NCBI GenBank assembly: GCA_965153355.1
Contig: OZ231126.1
Span: 6,882,001-6,946,000 of the forward strand
Source: Flaccisagitta enflata
Taxonomy: Eukaryota; Chaetognatha; Sagittoidea; Aphragmophora
DNA: 64,000 bases
Direction: 5' to 3'
Within the stretch, counting starts at the first letter, position 1, and every line of letters begins with the position of its first letter. The notes below the pieces were generated by a model. The model was not told the origin of the DNA, did no database searches, and saw only the letters and a list, made by a program, of their open reading frames with translations. Shown in pieces: positions 31,278 to 50,690 of the stretch. Both the position numbers and the translations under genes were made by a program.

Positions 31278-31392
31278 CCAACTGCTTCCCAAACATCTCG
31301 TTGACTGCTTCCCAAACATCTCGTCAACTGCTTCCCAAACATCTCGTTGACTGCTTCCCAAACATCTCGTCAACTGCTTCCCAAACATCGGC
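31278..31392 (+). repeat. 23-bp repeat just upstream of the tetraspanin start codon, 5 copies
   Basis: Units alternate GTTGAC and GTCAAC before the shared core TGCTTCCCAAACATCTC, and end 7 bases before the ATG. The location suggests 5' leader or core promoter. Confidence 0.85.
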
Positions 31393-31398
31393 TAGAAG

Positions 31399-31570
31399 AT
31401 GGAGGGAGTTTGCGGCAAGTTTCTCAAGACGGTCTTCATCTTTCTCAACTTCTTGTTCCTGGTGTTGGGGTTGACTGCGCTGGGATTTGGTCTTTGGGGA
31501 GTCATCAGCGGAGAAAAAGTCTTTGAGAAAGATTGGTTTCCTACTCTCTCTGATAAAACTCTTCAAGACA
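31399..31570 (+). CDS. Tetraspanin exon 1 (N-terminus, TM1)
   Basis: Begins MEGVCGKFLKTVFIFLNFLF, a classic tetraspanin start. Ends at DKTLQD with donor GACA|GTAAGT, phase 1. The ATG is the only start before TM1. The 3' edge plus donor recurs four times in intron 1. Confidence 0.93.
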
Positions 31571-33617
31571 GTAAGTTGGTTTTTAGCTTCCTTGATTGAT
31601 TCTGTTTCCTACTTTCTCCAATCAAACTCTACAAGACAGTAATTTGGTCTTTACTCGATTGATTGATTGATTTGGTTTGTTAAATGACATGATTGGTTTC
31701 CTACGCTCTCCGATAAAACTCTGCAAGACAGTAAGTTGGATTTTAGTTCCCCTGATTGATTCGGTTTCCTTCTCTCTATGATAAAACTCTCCAAGACAGT
31801 AAGTTGGTTATTGCATGGATGTAGGGGAGCTCTGAAATTCCCCACGTCCACTTAGCTTTTCAAGACTGAATCATGATTAAGACGAACAAATACGTAACCA
31901 ACCGACCGACCAACGGACACAGCCAGTTAAAGAGGTGCTTTGTTGCACCTAAAAACTGTGAAAACAAGGCCGGATACATGGCATCCAGTCGCCGACGGTT
32001 TAGCAGGGGCGGTGCGAAAACCACTCGGAATTCAAAAATGTGATGGACCAACGGACCGACCTACCGACCGACCGACACGGCAAGGTGTAGAGTCGCATGT
32101 CCACGAATAAAAATGTAAATTTCTTACTTTTTGCATCATTTTTGTATGATGATCTTCCATCTAAGAGTTTTGTGTTACATTTCATACCAACTAAGTTGAA
32201 TTTTTCTCTTCTCTTTCTTGGCTGTTTTTCAAAGAAATTTATGATGTTTTGAACAATAAATCACTATTAATTCAAGATTAACTTGCTTTTCAAGACTGAC
32301 TTTTACATCCATGGACGTGGTGGACGTGGTGTCCCCTACATCCATGGGTTATTGCTTGTTTGATTGATTTGGTTTGTTAAATGATATGATTGGTTTCCTA
32401 CTCACTCCGATCAAACTCTTCAAGACAGTAAGTTACTTTCTACTTGTTTGATTGATTTGGTAAGTTAATTAAAAAGAGTGGTTTCTTCAGTATGGTAAGC
32501 TTAGGTTTGATAAAACTTTTTATAGGGATCTAAGGAAATCTAATAAGATAACTTGTCTCATGGAAGTTTTCTCATCATAATTGTAAACTCTCTCTCTCTC
32601 GCAGGTTTGCGCGAGAACATCCGTCATGCTTTTACATGGTTAATCATCGGCGCCTGTCTCCTTGTTGGTATCGCCTTTCTCGGATTCTGCGGAGGATGCA
32701 AGGAAAACAAGTAATCATCTGTGAAAAACATTGATCATTTGGGAAAACAAGTAATCATCTGTGAAAAACATTGATCATTTGGGAAAACAAGTAAATATAA
32801 CATTGAAGAGTTGGTTATTCTTCATTACTAAAAGCAATGTTTAGTCGCCGATTCGCGGCCGTTTAAAAGGCTTTGTCCGCTCCTTGGGCCATAGGCATAA
32901 GTCCATCTGTCCATTCATCCATTCGTCTGTATTCTGTAATGATTAAGTCGAAAAGTGTGAAATGTGCTGCATGCTACTACTGTGCTGCTAACTTTTCTAC
33001 TTCTGGTTCATGTTGGGCGTGTTTTTTTTTGTTTCTTTTGCAATTTTCTTCATTTATAACCTTTAATTCTTTACTTTAGGTATTTGTTGGGCACTTTTTT
33101 CTATTTTTCTCATTTTTAACTCTTATTTGTTTACTAAAGGTGTTTGTTGGGCACGTTTTTTGCGATTTTGTTCGTTTTGACTCTGGTCTTCTTGGCCGCA
33201 TTGATTCTCTTCTTCGCATTCCCAAAATTGATCAAGAGTGGAGTCGACAAATGTGAGTAACAGCTATGGAAGAAGACAATTCTTCAATAGTTCAAAAATT
33301 CAATTAATCTGTAGTTCTTATCAAGAGTAGATGTAATATTACTATGTTGTATGTCTAATCATACTTTTTGTATTGTTAATTGTATCTTTTTGTCTAATAA
33401 AGCAACATATCATTTCTCATAATATGAATCATATAATGCTTTTGTTTCTTTTTGGTTTCAGTGATGGAAAAAGAGCGAGAGAATTACTCATCAGATAAAG
33501 TTCGCCAAAATGTCGATTGGATGCAGAAGAACTTCACATGCTGTATCTTTAACAAGACTGTGGCAGAGGAAAAAAACATCACCTCTTGCTTCTCCGGTTG
33601 GGGTGAGTTACTGCTTA

Positions 33618-33653
<36 letters not shown>

Positions 33654-35418
33654 TTGCTTGCTTGCTTGCTTGCTTGCTTGTTTGCTTGCTTGCTTGCTTG
33701 CTGCTTCAATCGGGCAGGCGTTTAACAATGGCAAAAATAAAAATTAGACGCTCAATATCTATTAATAATATGTAAACCGCTTATGCTTTTTGCTTAAAAT
33801 CCATGAGCATATAAAAGAGCATCGAAAACTCTACAAATCTAGACCAAGCAGAAATATGTGGCTCAATTCGTTTAGAAATGACATAAGATTAGATTTCAGT
33901 ACTCAAATTCCTGATTGCCAAATAGAGCAGATTTCAGCGCCGAAAAACATGGCACTTTTCGTCTTACATATTCTATAAAACGCAAAAATGAAATAAATGA
34001 TACGAAATCAAAGATGAAAATGAAGTATTTTTAATTCTCTGCAAGATGGAACCAAGCAAAATTCATGATTTTGCTTCGTTTACAAGCTGTATCAATACAA
34101 AGTTGGTTACAACAAAAAAAGATGGAAGCAAGATTTGAGATTTTTGAGTGGATATGTTTAAATTGTCATAACTTCCAAAGTTTTCATGCTGGAATGATCG
34201 GAAGGAGCTCAAAAGAAAGATTTTTTGAAGCTCTTTAAAACCGTCATGGATTAAAAGGTTCTAGCATCTTTGATTAGGAAGCAATCAACAGTCAAAAGAT
34301 CGCGTCTAGTTTTTTTCTTTGCTATTGTTATAGTGTTGCATGACGTTTGATTTCTCCCCCCCCCCCCCAGAATACAAGCAACTGTGCAACTATATACAGG
34401 CCTGCAATTGGATTCAGCCACCAAGCCTACCATAGCTACCATAGCTTGATTGTTTGCTTGTTTGTCTCATTGGAATTTAAAAACTAAAAAATCTGTTTTA
34501 ACTTTGGCAAAAATAAAAACCGAACACGTTTGTCAACGTTTTTCACTCAAGCAAAAAGAAAAACATAGCAAAATCTGTGACCATTTTGAAGCTCTGCGAA
34601 AGATTCTTCAAATGAGACCTTGCTGAATGATCTAGTTTTATCCATGATGGTTTCAAAGAGCTTCAAAAGATCTTTCATTTGAGCTCCCACAAGACATCGC
34701 AGCTCCAAGACTTAAGAAATTATGATGCTTAAAGATAACCCTTTGGAAATCTCAAATCTGGTTTCTATCTTTATGGAGTAACCAATTTTGAATTGACATA
34801 GCTCCTAAATGAAAAAGAAACATGATTTCTGCTTGGTTCCATCTTGTAGAGAATTCAAAATACCTCATTTTTACCTTTAATTTGGTATCATTTATTTGAT
34901 TTCCTCATTCTGCAGAATAGTTTCTCGTTTTCAAACATAGAAATTTGCTTTCTTTGGCAATCAAGAAAATGGGTGCTGAACTTCAATGTTTTGTCATTTG
35001 AAAATGACTGAAACTGGAAATTTCTGCTTGGTCTAGATTTGTAGTGTTTTTGAAGCTCTTTAAAACGTTCATGGATTTGAAGTAAAAAGAATGAACAGTT
35101 CTCAGTCAATGTAAGAAAAACAAAGTGTTCGGTTCTTTATTTTGCCATAGTTAAAATCAATTTTTTTAAAATGGCTTGATTCTCTCTTATTTGACAGACA
35201 ATGCTGACGAACCTAAACCTGCCGATGCCAAATTTCACACAAAGAAATGCTCCTCTGCCGTCGTTGAGAAGATCAAAGGCTATCTGCATCAAAAGCAAGC
35301 CGCTTTCGCCGTCATGGTCTCCATCATCATCGTCGTCTGCGTCATACAGATGATTCTCAGCTTGTATGTCTGCTGCAAGCTTAAAAATGGCTCAAGTTCC
35401 TACGACCAGATGAGTTGA
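31399..35418 (+). CDS. Tetraspanin, complete gene of 5 exons, 250 aa
   Basis: Exons 31399-31570, 32605-32710, 33140-33252, 33462-33602 and 35198-35418 total 753 nt including TGA, with phases 1, 2, 1, 1. Seen: TM1 around residues 12-34 (TVFIFLNFLFLVLGLTALGF), TM2 around 68-87 (WLIIGACLLVGIAFLGF) followed by the GGCKEN loop, TM3 around 96-119, a large extracellular loop of about 90 residues, TM4 around 212-236, and a short tail ending SSSYDQMS. The large loop has four cysteines (CC, ITSC, KKCS), but the canonical CCG reads CCI. Sequons NYS, NFT, NKT and NIT suggest glycosylation. Known: tetraspanins organise membrane microdomains with integrins and other partners. The specific paralogue is not identifiable. 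A typical poly(A) signal lies about 240 bases after the stop. Confidence 0.95.
31571..31811 (+). repeat. Tandem copies of the tetraspanin exon 1 donor edge
   Basis: Three copies (31604-31650, 31690-31742, 31760-31811) of about 45 bases of exon 1 end plus donor (CAAGACAGTAAGTTGG type), separated by spacers containing GATTGATT. A fourth copy is at 32385-32432, beyond a transposon insertion. Confidence 0.88.
31885..31955 (-). mobile_element. Hairpin-headed element, GGTGC subfamily, 3' truncated
   Basis: Read on minus: TTTTTAGGTGCAACAAAGCACCTC, then the GGCTGTGTCCGTTGGTCGG block. It breaks off before a distal motif. Confidence 0.7.
31963..32113 (-). mobile_element. Hairpin-headed element, GTCGCGGAC subfamily
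   Basis: Ends on minus with GGCGACTGGATGCCATGTATCC then GGCCTTGTTTT; begins with a mutated hairpin, CGTGGACATGCGACTCTACACC, followed by GTCGGTCGG. Confidence 0.75.
32385..32432 (+). repeat. Fourth copy of the tetraspanin exon 1 donor edge
   Basis: GATTGGTTTCC...CTTCAAGACAGTAAGTT matches the exon 1 3' end and donor. It belonged to the array at 31571-31811 before the insertion at 31814-32346. Confidence 0.85.
32605..32710 (+). CDS. Tetraspanin exon 2 (TM2, GCC loop)
   Basis: Encodes LRENIRHAFTWLIIGACLLV through GFCGGCKEN. The acceptor follows a (CT)n tract and reads CGCAG|GTTTG. The donor AACAA|GTAATC is followed by two further tandem copies of itself, about 40 bases apart. Confidence 0.93.
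32704..32796 (+). repeat. Tandem triplication of the tetraspanin exon 2 donor
   Basis: GGAAAACAAGTAATCATC and the following roughly 25 bases occur twice in full, and a third GGGAAAACAAGTAA follows. Three near-identical donors therefore lie about 40 bases apart. Confidence 0.9.
32840..32940 (+). mobile_element. Hairpin-headed element, 5' fragment
   Basis: TAGTCGCCGATTCGCGGCCG head and GGCTTTGTCCGCTCC; the rest is degenerate. Confidence 0.55.
33005..33139 (+). repeat. Tandem copies of the tetraspanin exon 3 acceptor edge
   Basis: TTTACTTTAGGTATTTGTTGG at about 33070-33090 and a more decayed copy near 33008 (GTTGGGCGTGTTTTTT) repeat the acceptor and first roughly 45 bases of exon 3. Unit about 65 bp. 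Confidence 0.8.
33140..33252 (+). CDS. Tetraspanin exon 3 (TM3)
   Basis: Encodes KCLLGTFFAILFVLTLVFLA and ends KSGVDK. Acceptor CTAAAG|GTGTTTG, donor ACAAAT|GTGAGT. Two copies of the acceptor edge lie just upstream in the intron. Confidence 0.92.
33462..33602 (+). CDS. Tetraspanin exon 4 (large extracellular loop)
   Basis: Encodes MEKERENYSSDKVRQNVDWM then KNFTCCIFNKT and NITSCFSGW. The CC pair and third loop cysteine are here. Acceptor TTTCAG|TGATGG, donor TGGG|GTGAGT, followed within 10 bases by a (GCTT)n tract. Confidence 0.93.
33613..33702. repeat. (GCTT)n microsatellite at the tetraspanin exon 4 donor
   Basis: About 90 bases starting about 10 bases from the exon. Confidence 0.95.
33724..34329. 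mobile_element. Non-autonomous TIR transposon in tetraspanin intron 4
   Basis: AACAATGGCAAAAATAAAAA at the left; the right end is its inverse, CTAGTTTTTTTCTTTGCTAT and TGTT. The interior shares TCTAGACCAAGCAGAAA with the elements at 8690 and 34500. Confidence 0.8.
34500..35152. mobile_element. Non-autonomous TIR transposon in tetraspanin intron 4, second element
   Basis: AACTTTGGCAAAAATAAAAA then CCGAACACG at the left; inverse at the right ending TTTTGCCATAGTT. The interior is related to the neighbouring element in opposite orientation. Confidence 0.82.
35198..35418 (+). CDS. Tetraspanin exon 5 (loop end, TM4, tail)
   Basis: Encodes DNADEPKPADAKFHTKKCSS, then TM4 (AVMVSIIIVVCVIQMILSLY) and a juxtamembrane CC that may be palmitoylated. 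Acceptor TTGACAG|ACAATG; stop TGA at 35416-35418. Confidence 0.94.
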
Positions 35419-35615
35419 CGATTAGGATTGGCCAAGAAGAAAAATCTCTGAGTGTTTTCAAACACAATCATTTTTCTTGCTGTGTAAATATCAATGTGTT
35501 CAAGCTTACTATTTACTAGCGCTTGATTGAACCACACTGTATTCGTTAGAATGCTGAATTCTATAAGAATGAGCACACTCTTGTTTGTGGTAATCGTTTG
35601 TATTTTTTTTTGCAC

Positions 35616-35666
35616 ATTAAACGCTCTTATGACTCTCTTTTAAATCATAAATGACCATGAAATAAA
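35616..35666 (+). promoter_or_regulatory. Tetraspanin polyadenylation signals
   Basis: ATTAAA at 35616-35621 and AATAAA at 35661-35666, 200-250 bases after the stop codon. Which one is used cannot be seen. Confidence 0.6.
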
Positions 35667-36020
35667 GATATGGTTAAACTCCGTAATAACGGAAGCCAAG
35701 GGATTAACTAATTTTATCGGTTATAGCTGGATTTTCGTTTTTGCTTTTTCAAGGAATAATTAGAAGTTACGTGAAGGGACCAAGCTTTTTTATTTGTTAT
35801 AAGGGGATTTCCGTTACTCTAGGATCCGTTATAGCTGGGCGTAACTCTATTTGAGGTGGTGAATGGCACCTTCCAGATCTTTTTGCGGTCAAATCGTGAC
35901 CCTCCTGAGTAATGACTTATACATTCAGAATGTAGCATAGGTTAAGTAGTCACTGTCTAGCCTTTGAGTTACAAAAGAACCTCGGGCCAAACCCCTCCAG
36001 AATATAAACGACCTGCTTAA
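35667..36020. other. Unassigned sequence downstream of the tetraspanin gene
   Basis: GGTTATAGCTGG and CGTTATAGCTGGGC recur at 35719 and 35830; nothing else recognised. Confidence 0.45.
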
Positions 36021-36607
36021 CAGCTTGTGCAAAAAAAATCGCACTCAGCGTGATGCTTAGAAATCATTCTTTTTATGGGAGTCAAAGGTTAAAATTTGAA
36101 CTAGAGTATCCCAGTAGGATATATCAAAAGCAGAAATCAAGAACAGCTGATATAATTTCCACACATGGCCAAGATATGCATCTAAAAAGGAATCAAAAAT
36201 ACAATTTTGACAGGATTTTATTGACAGAGCTGTACTTACTAAAAGAAAGAAAACTATAATTACCTCAGTGGCCCTTAGACAGATTATTGTGGAAGAAATG
36301 CATCAAGGGGAGAGGGTTAGGTCATGCAGGAGGGATTTCAGTCAACAAAAAATGATCCAAAAATTGAATTTAGACAAAATATAGATATCCTGTTACAGGA
36401 AAAAAGTTTTCGTAACATTCTAGTTATGTCTTTATTGGTCTAAAAACGTGCTCTGCTGTCTACCATGCCCACATTATTTCTTCATCTAAAGTATAAAAAT
36501 AACCTAAATTTTAATTTTAAATATTAGCTTTGAAAAATTTCTTAAATTCTAGGAGTTATTTTAGAGTAAATGATGATGAGTGCCGTTTTTTTTCTTTGCA
36601 CACCCTG
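36021..36607. mobile_element. Degenerate TIR transposon
   Basis: Left CAGCTTGTGCAAAAAAAATC then GCACTCA; the right end is the inverse, TGAGTGCCGTTTTTTTTC and TTTGCACACCCTG. The interior encodes a short HTH-like remnant (RQIIVEEMHQGERV). Confidence 0.7.
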
Positions 36608-37310
36608 TTATCTAGTTCTTAAAAATTTTCCGTCTCCATTAAAAACTACTCATTAGACGACATGTAAATCTTTCAAGTTGCTTACTCATCTATTTTTGTG
36701 ACAATTTTACTGATTTTTTGTCAAGGTTAGGAGAATGACGTCGTGAACCACATTGGCTTAAAAAACACCCTCACCAACGGATTGCGTAGAAAATTCGGAA
36801 ACCCGTTTTTTGACATGTTTTGCTATTCCCCAATAGCATCAAAGACACTATAGTTACGATTTTTGCATATAACGACTTCGTTTCTGGTCGTTACGGTCTA
36901 TTTTAAGCTATAAAAAGCTATCAAAAGCTATTTACAACTATTTGAAGCTTTTTAAAGTTATTCAAAGCTATTAAAAGCTAGTTAATAAACATAAAATGAA
37001 GTGTCTGTGTCTGTCTGTCAGTCTGTCTGTCTGTCTGTATCTGTCTGTCTGACTGTATCTCTGTAGTTATCTCTCTATGAGAGACTGAGACCAAAACCAA
37101 GAGAATCGTTTCAGCACATATGTTACATCAATGTTATCGAATCTCATGTTACACATGTTGAAGAATGATTGATCATTTTCAAACTTTGATCGTTTTCTAT
37201 CAAAACATTTTTGATAAAATAAATATATAAATGCTTTAATGTAAAAATTTTGAAAAATAAATAATTAAAGTATATGAAACTAGAATTTAGATATGAAACC
37301 TTAGATATCA
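36608..37310. other. Intergenic, short AAGCTAT and GTCT repeats
   Basis: AAGCTAT-type reiterations at 36903-36985 and a GTCTGTCT run at 37007-37065. No gene. Confidence 0.5.
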
Positions 37311-37314
37311 TAGG

Positions 37315-37655
37315 TTAAAAAAAAAGAAAAAAGAAAAACTATATATCAAAAATTAAAAGTGAAAAAATTAAAAGGAAAAAAGTCAAAAAGGAAAAAAGTC
37401 AAAAAGGAAAAAGTCAAAGAAGAAAAAAGTAAAAAATAAAAAAATAAAAAATAAAAAAAGTAAAAAAGTAAAAAGAAAAAAAATGAAATTAAAAAAAAGT
37501 AACAAATTAAAAGTGAAAAATAAAAAATGAAAAATGAAAAATAAAGGTGAAAAGTAAAAAATGAAAATTAAAAAGTGATAAGTGAAAAGTGAAAAGTGAA
37601 AAGTCAATTATGAAAAATGAAAAATAAAAAGTGAAAAATGAAAAATGAAAAATGC
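37315..37655. repeat. A-rich AAAAAGTGAAAA low-complexity array
   Basis: About 340 bases of degenerate (AAAAGTGA)n-like sequence. Confidence 0.85.
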
Positions 37656-37892
37656 AGAAAAATCATTATTAATGATGAATATATTATATAACATTCTTTT
37701 TATCTAAAATTTTTTTTTTAAATGATCACAAAAAATCCATAATGAGTAAAAAAGATGGACAAAAAGGTGACAGCAATGACAACAATAATAACGCCTCAAA
37801 AAACGCCATATAGACGCCAAAATGGCGTTACGTTGCCATGGAGAATACCGGAAATGGCGTTACTACAGAAGTCGTTATGCAATGGGTTGACC

Positions 37893-38250
37893 CTCACAGA
37901 TGAGCAGCTATGCTCATAAACATTCTTTTTTTTTTTTTTGTATTTGCATGCTCAATCAAACATAAATACACTTTTTTATTGTTCCTACTTGAAATTATAA
38001 AAAAACCAAAAAAATTCAATTTCAATTTTTCGTAAATTAATCTTTAAAAAATCATAACGCGAAAAATAATTGTCGTAGATCATTCTGCTTGGCGCCAAAT
38101 GAAAGAAAATTATCAAATTTACTAACCCTATCAGTTTCATTGGAGGGCTCAATCAGCCGCATGAGTCTCTAACTTCTTAGTAAGAAAATGAAAACCATGT
38201 TTCTCTCGAATATGTCAAAAAGTTGAAGCCTGACTTCGACTTTTTTCCCA
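37893..38250 (-). repeat. Inverted copy of the interspersed repeat at 28736-29090
   Basis: CCCTCACAGATGAGCAGC to TTGAAGCCTGACTTCGAC matches the first copy in reverse. Confidence 0.8.
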
Positions 38251-38599
38251 AACATACTAAAAATACTACAAATAGTAGAAAAGAAAATGATTAAACAACA
38301 TCATTTTGCGCAATGTAGTATCATTATAATCGATTCATTGACATGTATCATGTAGTAGGTTGAGAGCAAATGAAAGTAGAAACAAATTAGCTAGATGATT
38401 ACTGAAAGATTGACCTATTTTCCTGGTTAATTCACAAATTAATAAAGTAACACTGTGGGACATTGTGGTTTCCTAAGTTGGTGTCATCAATATCCCACAC
38501 AGAATTTGTAGAAGGCGTATTTTCATTATATTGATTTGTCCCATGAAGAGTGATGACATTTGAAGAACAAAGCCTCTTTATTTTCCGATTGGGCTGCCT

Positions 38600-38980
38600 A
38601 AGTCGCATGCACGCGACTATAACCCACCCCCACCCTGTCCATTGGTTGACCGGATGGTCGGTCGGTATCACTGCGTTTTCGGCAGTATTAGGCGATTTTT
38701 AGTCGCGGACACGCAACTGTATAAGAGGCTTTGTCCGTCCGTCGGTCTACTGGTCCAATGGTCCGTGGACACGAGTCGGAAAGTGCAAAAATGAGCGTTT
38801 TAGACGATTTTTGTGAATAGATGGGGGGTATGGGGTGTGGATGGCTGTTGGATGCCCCTGCCCACCCGTCAGCAACGATATTGTGACCCCACGTCACTTG
38901 TTGCATTACTGCTTGGTAAGTGATTCATTATCACCGCTCCTGTTCACCTGCCCACACCCGACTTGGTTGGCTATGTACAC
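38600..38980 (+). mobile_element. Hairpin-headed element split by another copy
   Basis: Head AAGTCGCATGCACGCGACTA at 38600. Its distal part, CCCACACCCGACTTGGTTGG then TATGTAC, is at 38952-38976, beyond a nested element at 38697-38890. Confidence 0.7.
38697..38890 (+). mobile_element. Nested hairpin-headed element
   Basis: TAGTCGCGGACACGCAACTG head, TTTGTCCGTCCGTCGG, and a CGTCAGCAACGATATTGTG distal part like the copy at 60858. Confidence 0.75.
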
Positions 38981-39129
38981 TTTTTATAAGAACATCATTT
39001 TTTTTCTGAAGCCTTCAAAAGAGATAGTTACTAGTAAAATAACTGCCATGTTCTTAATTTTTGAGTGATTTCAAGGCTTGATGTTCGTATAAGCTAGGTT
39101 CTTATAAAAAACAAAAAGTGCCCGTGTAA

Positions 39130-40143
39130 TTGAGTCCCCGCCGCTCTCCTAGTTTTGTCAAGTCTTCCTTATCCGTTGTTACAATTTAAGTTGTTAAATT
39201 ACGCTCTCTACTTTAAAACAAAGTATACGCCTCCCCGCTTTTGTTGCTATTGTCGCCTTTAATGCCTTTGTTCAAATCCGCCCTTTTGAAGAACCCACAT
39301 TCTGATTAAGGCCAGAGGAAGCTGAAAGGCCTTGAATGTTTGTGCTAAAAGTCGGAACGGCGAGTGTTTCAACGGCGGATTGTGCCTTTTGTTTCTGGTT
39401 TTGTGTGTATCAATCTACAACGCCTCTATCGGGAAACAATTGAACTCAATTTCCATAGGAAATAATGAAACAAGGCCGGAAACACGACTGCTGCAGTCGC
39501 GACCCGGTGGGTACGCGAAAAAAAAGAGGTTACATATTACCATAGTGTTGGTAACCAATCGCCTGCCGCATCGTCGCCGTTGGAGGGAAGGGACGACATT
39601 CTCTGAAAGTGTATTTTGCTGGGTAGGGTGGTCCGGAATTGGGTCAAATTTCAAATATTGATATACTTGAGCCATTTGCACAAATGTTCAATGAAAGAAG
39701 GATTGCTCACAAGCTGGGGTGTGAAATCAAACAAGAAACCTTGTCGGCAAGACCATAGCCATAGGTTTGCTATGGGGATTTTTTTATTGCCATAGGAAGC
39801 CTTTAGTTTTGCCACCATGGTTAAATCTTCAAATTCAGACCTCTACTAGTGGGAAAAATTTCTTATTTGGTACATTTATGCAAAAAACTAGAGTATATCA
39901 TTTTTTGGAAATTTTACCCTATCTCGTGACCACCCTGTTGCTGGGGTTTGTAGACCAACGAATGGAAGGACACAGGGGACAGATTAAGTCAAACATGAAC
40001 AGAGCACACTTATTAAGCCAGCTAAACACGCCAATAGAGATCTAGAGAACATGCGTTCATTTGATTTGTTGTTTTTTTTTTTCACCTTCATTTGATCATC
40101 ATGACAAAATAAAATGGACAAACAACAATGTCTTTTTTAGTAA
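39130..40143. other. Intergenic sequence downstream of the MATE gene
   Basis: A 3' fragment of a hairpin-headed element on minus at 39468-39520 (AACAAGGCCGGAAACACG). TTTATT at 39783-39788 is a possible MATE poly(A) signal on the minus strand. Otherwise nothing. Confidence 0.4.
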
Positions 40144-40186
40144 TCAACCTCCTTTCTGAGGTTCTTGATATCTCTCCGCCTCCTCC

Positions 40187-48220
<8,034 letters not shown>

Positions 48221-48229
48221 CTGAGAGGA

Positions 48230-48528
48230 AAAAAAACAAGGCCGGATACACGACGAGACAGTCGCGGACGGTTGGGCAGGCGCAGCATAGCTAAATCCGC
48301 TCGCAATGAAACAAGGCCGGATACACGACGAGACAGTCGCGGACGGTTGGGTAGGCGCCGTATTTGAGGTCACATGAGCAGGAGCAATGAGGCCAAAAAC
48401 CGCAAAAACCTCAAAAAAAAAGTGTGACGGAGGGACTGACGGACGGACCGAAAAAAGCGGGGTGTAGAGTCGCGTAGCGCGCGACTACAAATATTCCGAC
48501 ACGGTGTCGTGTCCGCGACTAAAAAATA
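48230..48528 (-). mobile_element. Hairpin-headed element (GTCGCGGAC) split by a nested copy
   Basis: Read on minus: head TAGTCGCGGACACGACACC at 48528-48491; distal CGTCCGCGACTGTCTCG and end GTGTATCCGGCCTTG then eight T at 48308-48230. The T tail joins the MATE exon acceptor at 48220. Confidence 0.75.
48309..48490 (-). mobile_element. Nested hairpin-headed element
   Basis: Read on minus: TAGTCGCGCGCTACGCGACT head, (GTCC)n, distal CGTCCGCGACTGTCTCG, end GGCCTTGTTTC. Its distal motif does not match its own head perfectly. Confidence 0.75.
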
Positions 48529-48574
48529 CATTGTTCGCTCTTTTTTTTTCAGTCACGCACATGCGACGACAAGG

Positions 48575-48945
<371 letters not shown>

Positions 48946-49540
48946 CAATCACAATCGTAGGCTACGATTCGTAGCATCATGAGTATGCAACTTGGATACT
49001 GCTTTACAACGGAAAGCATCATTTGTTTACCTGCAAGTAGACATGGCCTGGCGATGAAGATGTTACTAACGAAGTAAGCTTAAAGAAAAGAAAATAAAAA
49101 AAAATAAAAAAAATTTAAAAAAATTAAAAAAAAAACATTTCCTGCAGGACTTAGGTTTAAAACTGCGGTATTCATAATTTTCTATGATAACTAGATACAA
49201 GCTGAAAAAATAAATTGTAAAAGCTAATCGTAATCGCTGAAAGATCTCAAAAAATAGATTTAAAGCGTGAGAAACACTTCAGGAGTAAAGCTTTTTCTTA
49301 TGGTTCTAATTCTTCAAATTCCGCACAAAGTTTTAAACGTACTTAGCGCTCAGTTCTAACATACTAAACCGTTTTCTTTTAGATAGAAATTTTAGTAAGA
49401 AAAAAAATTGTTTGGATGAAATATTAGGTAAGAAAGAAGGTTGAAGATGGAGGCTAAAATGAGAAGAGGAGGAGGAGCAGGAAGAGGAAACGGAAAAGAG
49501 AAGAAGGAAACAAAGCAAGTGAGGATGACTGTAAAGAGGG
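48946..49540. other. Unassigned sequence
   Basis: AT-rich; no gene recognised. Confidence 0.5.
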
Positions 49541-49800
<260 letters not shown>

Positions 49801-49872
49801 GCCCAACTGACAAGAGGGTACTTCAACTAGACCCAAGTTGGTGACGACGTTGAAGATGAAAAGAAATGAGAA

Positions 49873-50103
49873 AGGCCGGATACACGGCTACCTCAGTCGC
49901 GCCCGAGTGGGCAGAAGCAGTGATAGAAAGGGTCACCAGTGTATTTGGGCAAGAGCAGTGAGCTCAAAAAGGCCAAACAGCTAAAAGGCCGACCGACCGA
50001 CCGACCAACCGACCGACCGACCAACCGACCGACCGACCGACCGACCGACCGACCGACCGACCGACCGAGCGGGTGTAGGGTCGCGTAGCATGCGACTAAA
50101 AAT
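49873..50103 (-). mobile_element. Hairpin-headed element with expanded (GACC)n
   Basis: Read on minus: TAGTCGCATGCTACGCGACC head, about 80 bases of (GGTC)n, distal GGGCGCGACTGAGGTAGCC, end GTGTATCCGGCCTTT. Confidence 0.88.

Positions 50104-50690
<587 letters not shown>

Larger units (their letters stand above)
31814..32346. mobile_element. hAT-like non-autonomous transposon in tetraspanin intron 1
   Basis: Terminal inverted repeats CATGGATGTAGGGGA at 31814 and its complement ending at 32346, flanked by a perfect 8-bp direct repeat GGTTATTG (31806-31813 and 32347-32354). An 8-bp target duplication is typical of hAT elements. No transposase frame is seen. Two hairpin-headed elements are nested inside. 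Confidence 0.85.

Noticed and set aside
48230-48306. Start codon of MATE in the frame beginning MRADLAML
   Set aside because: That stretch is the antisense of a hairpin-headed element. A good acceptor at 48221/48220 in phase 2 shows the true 5' exon lies elsewhere.
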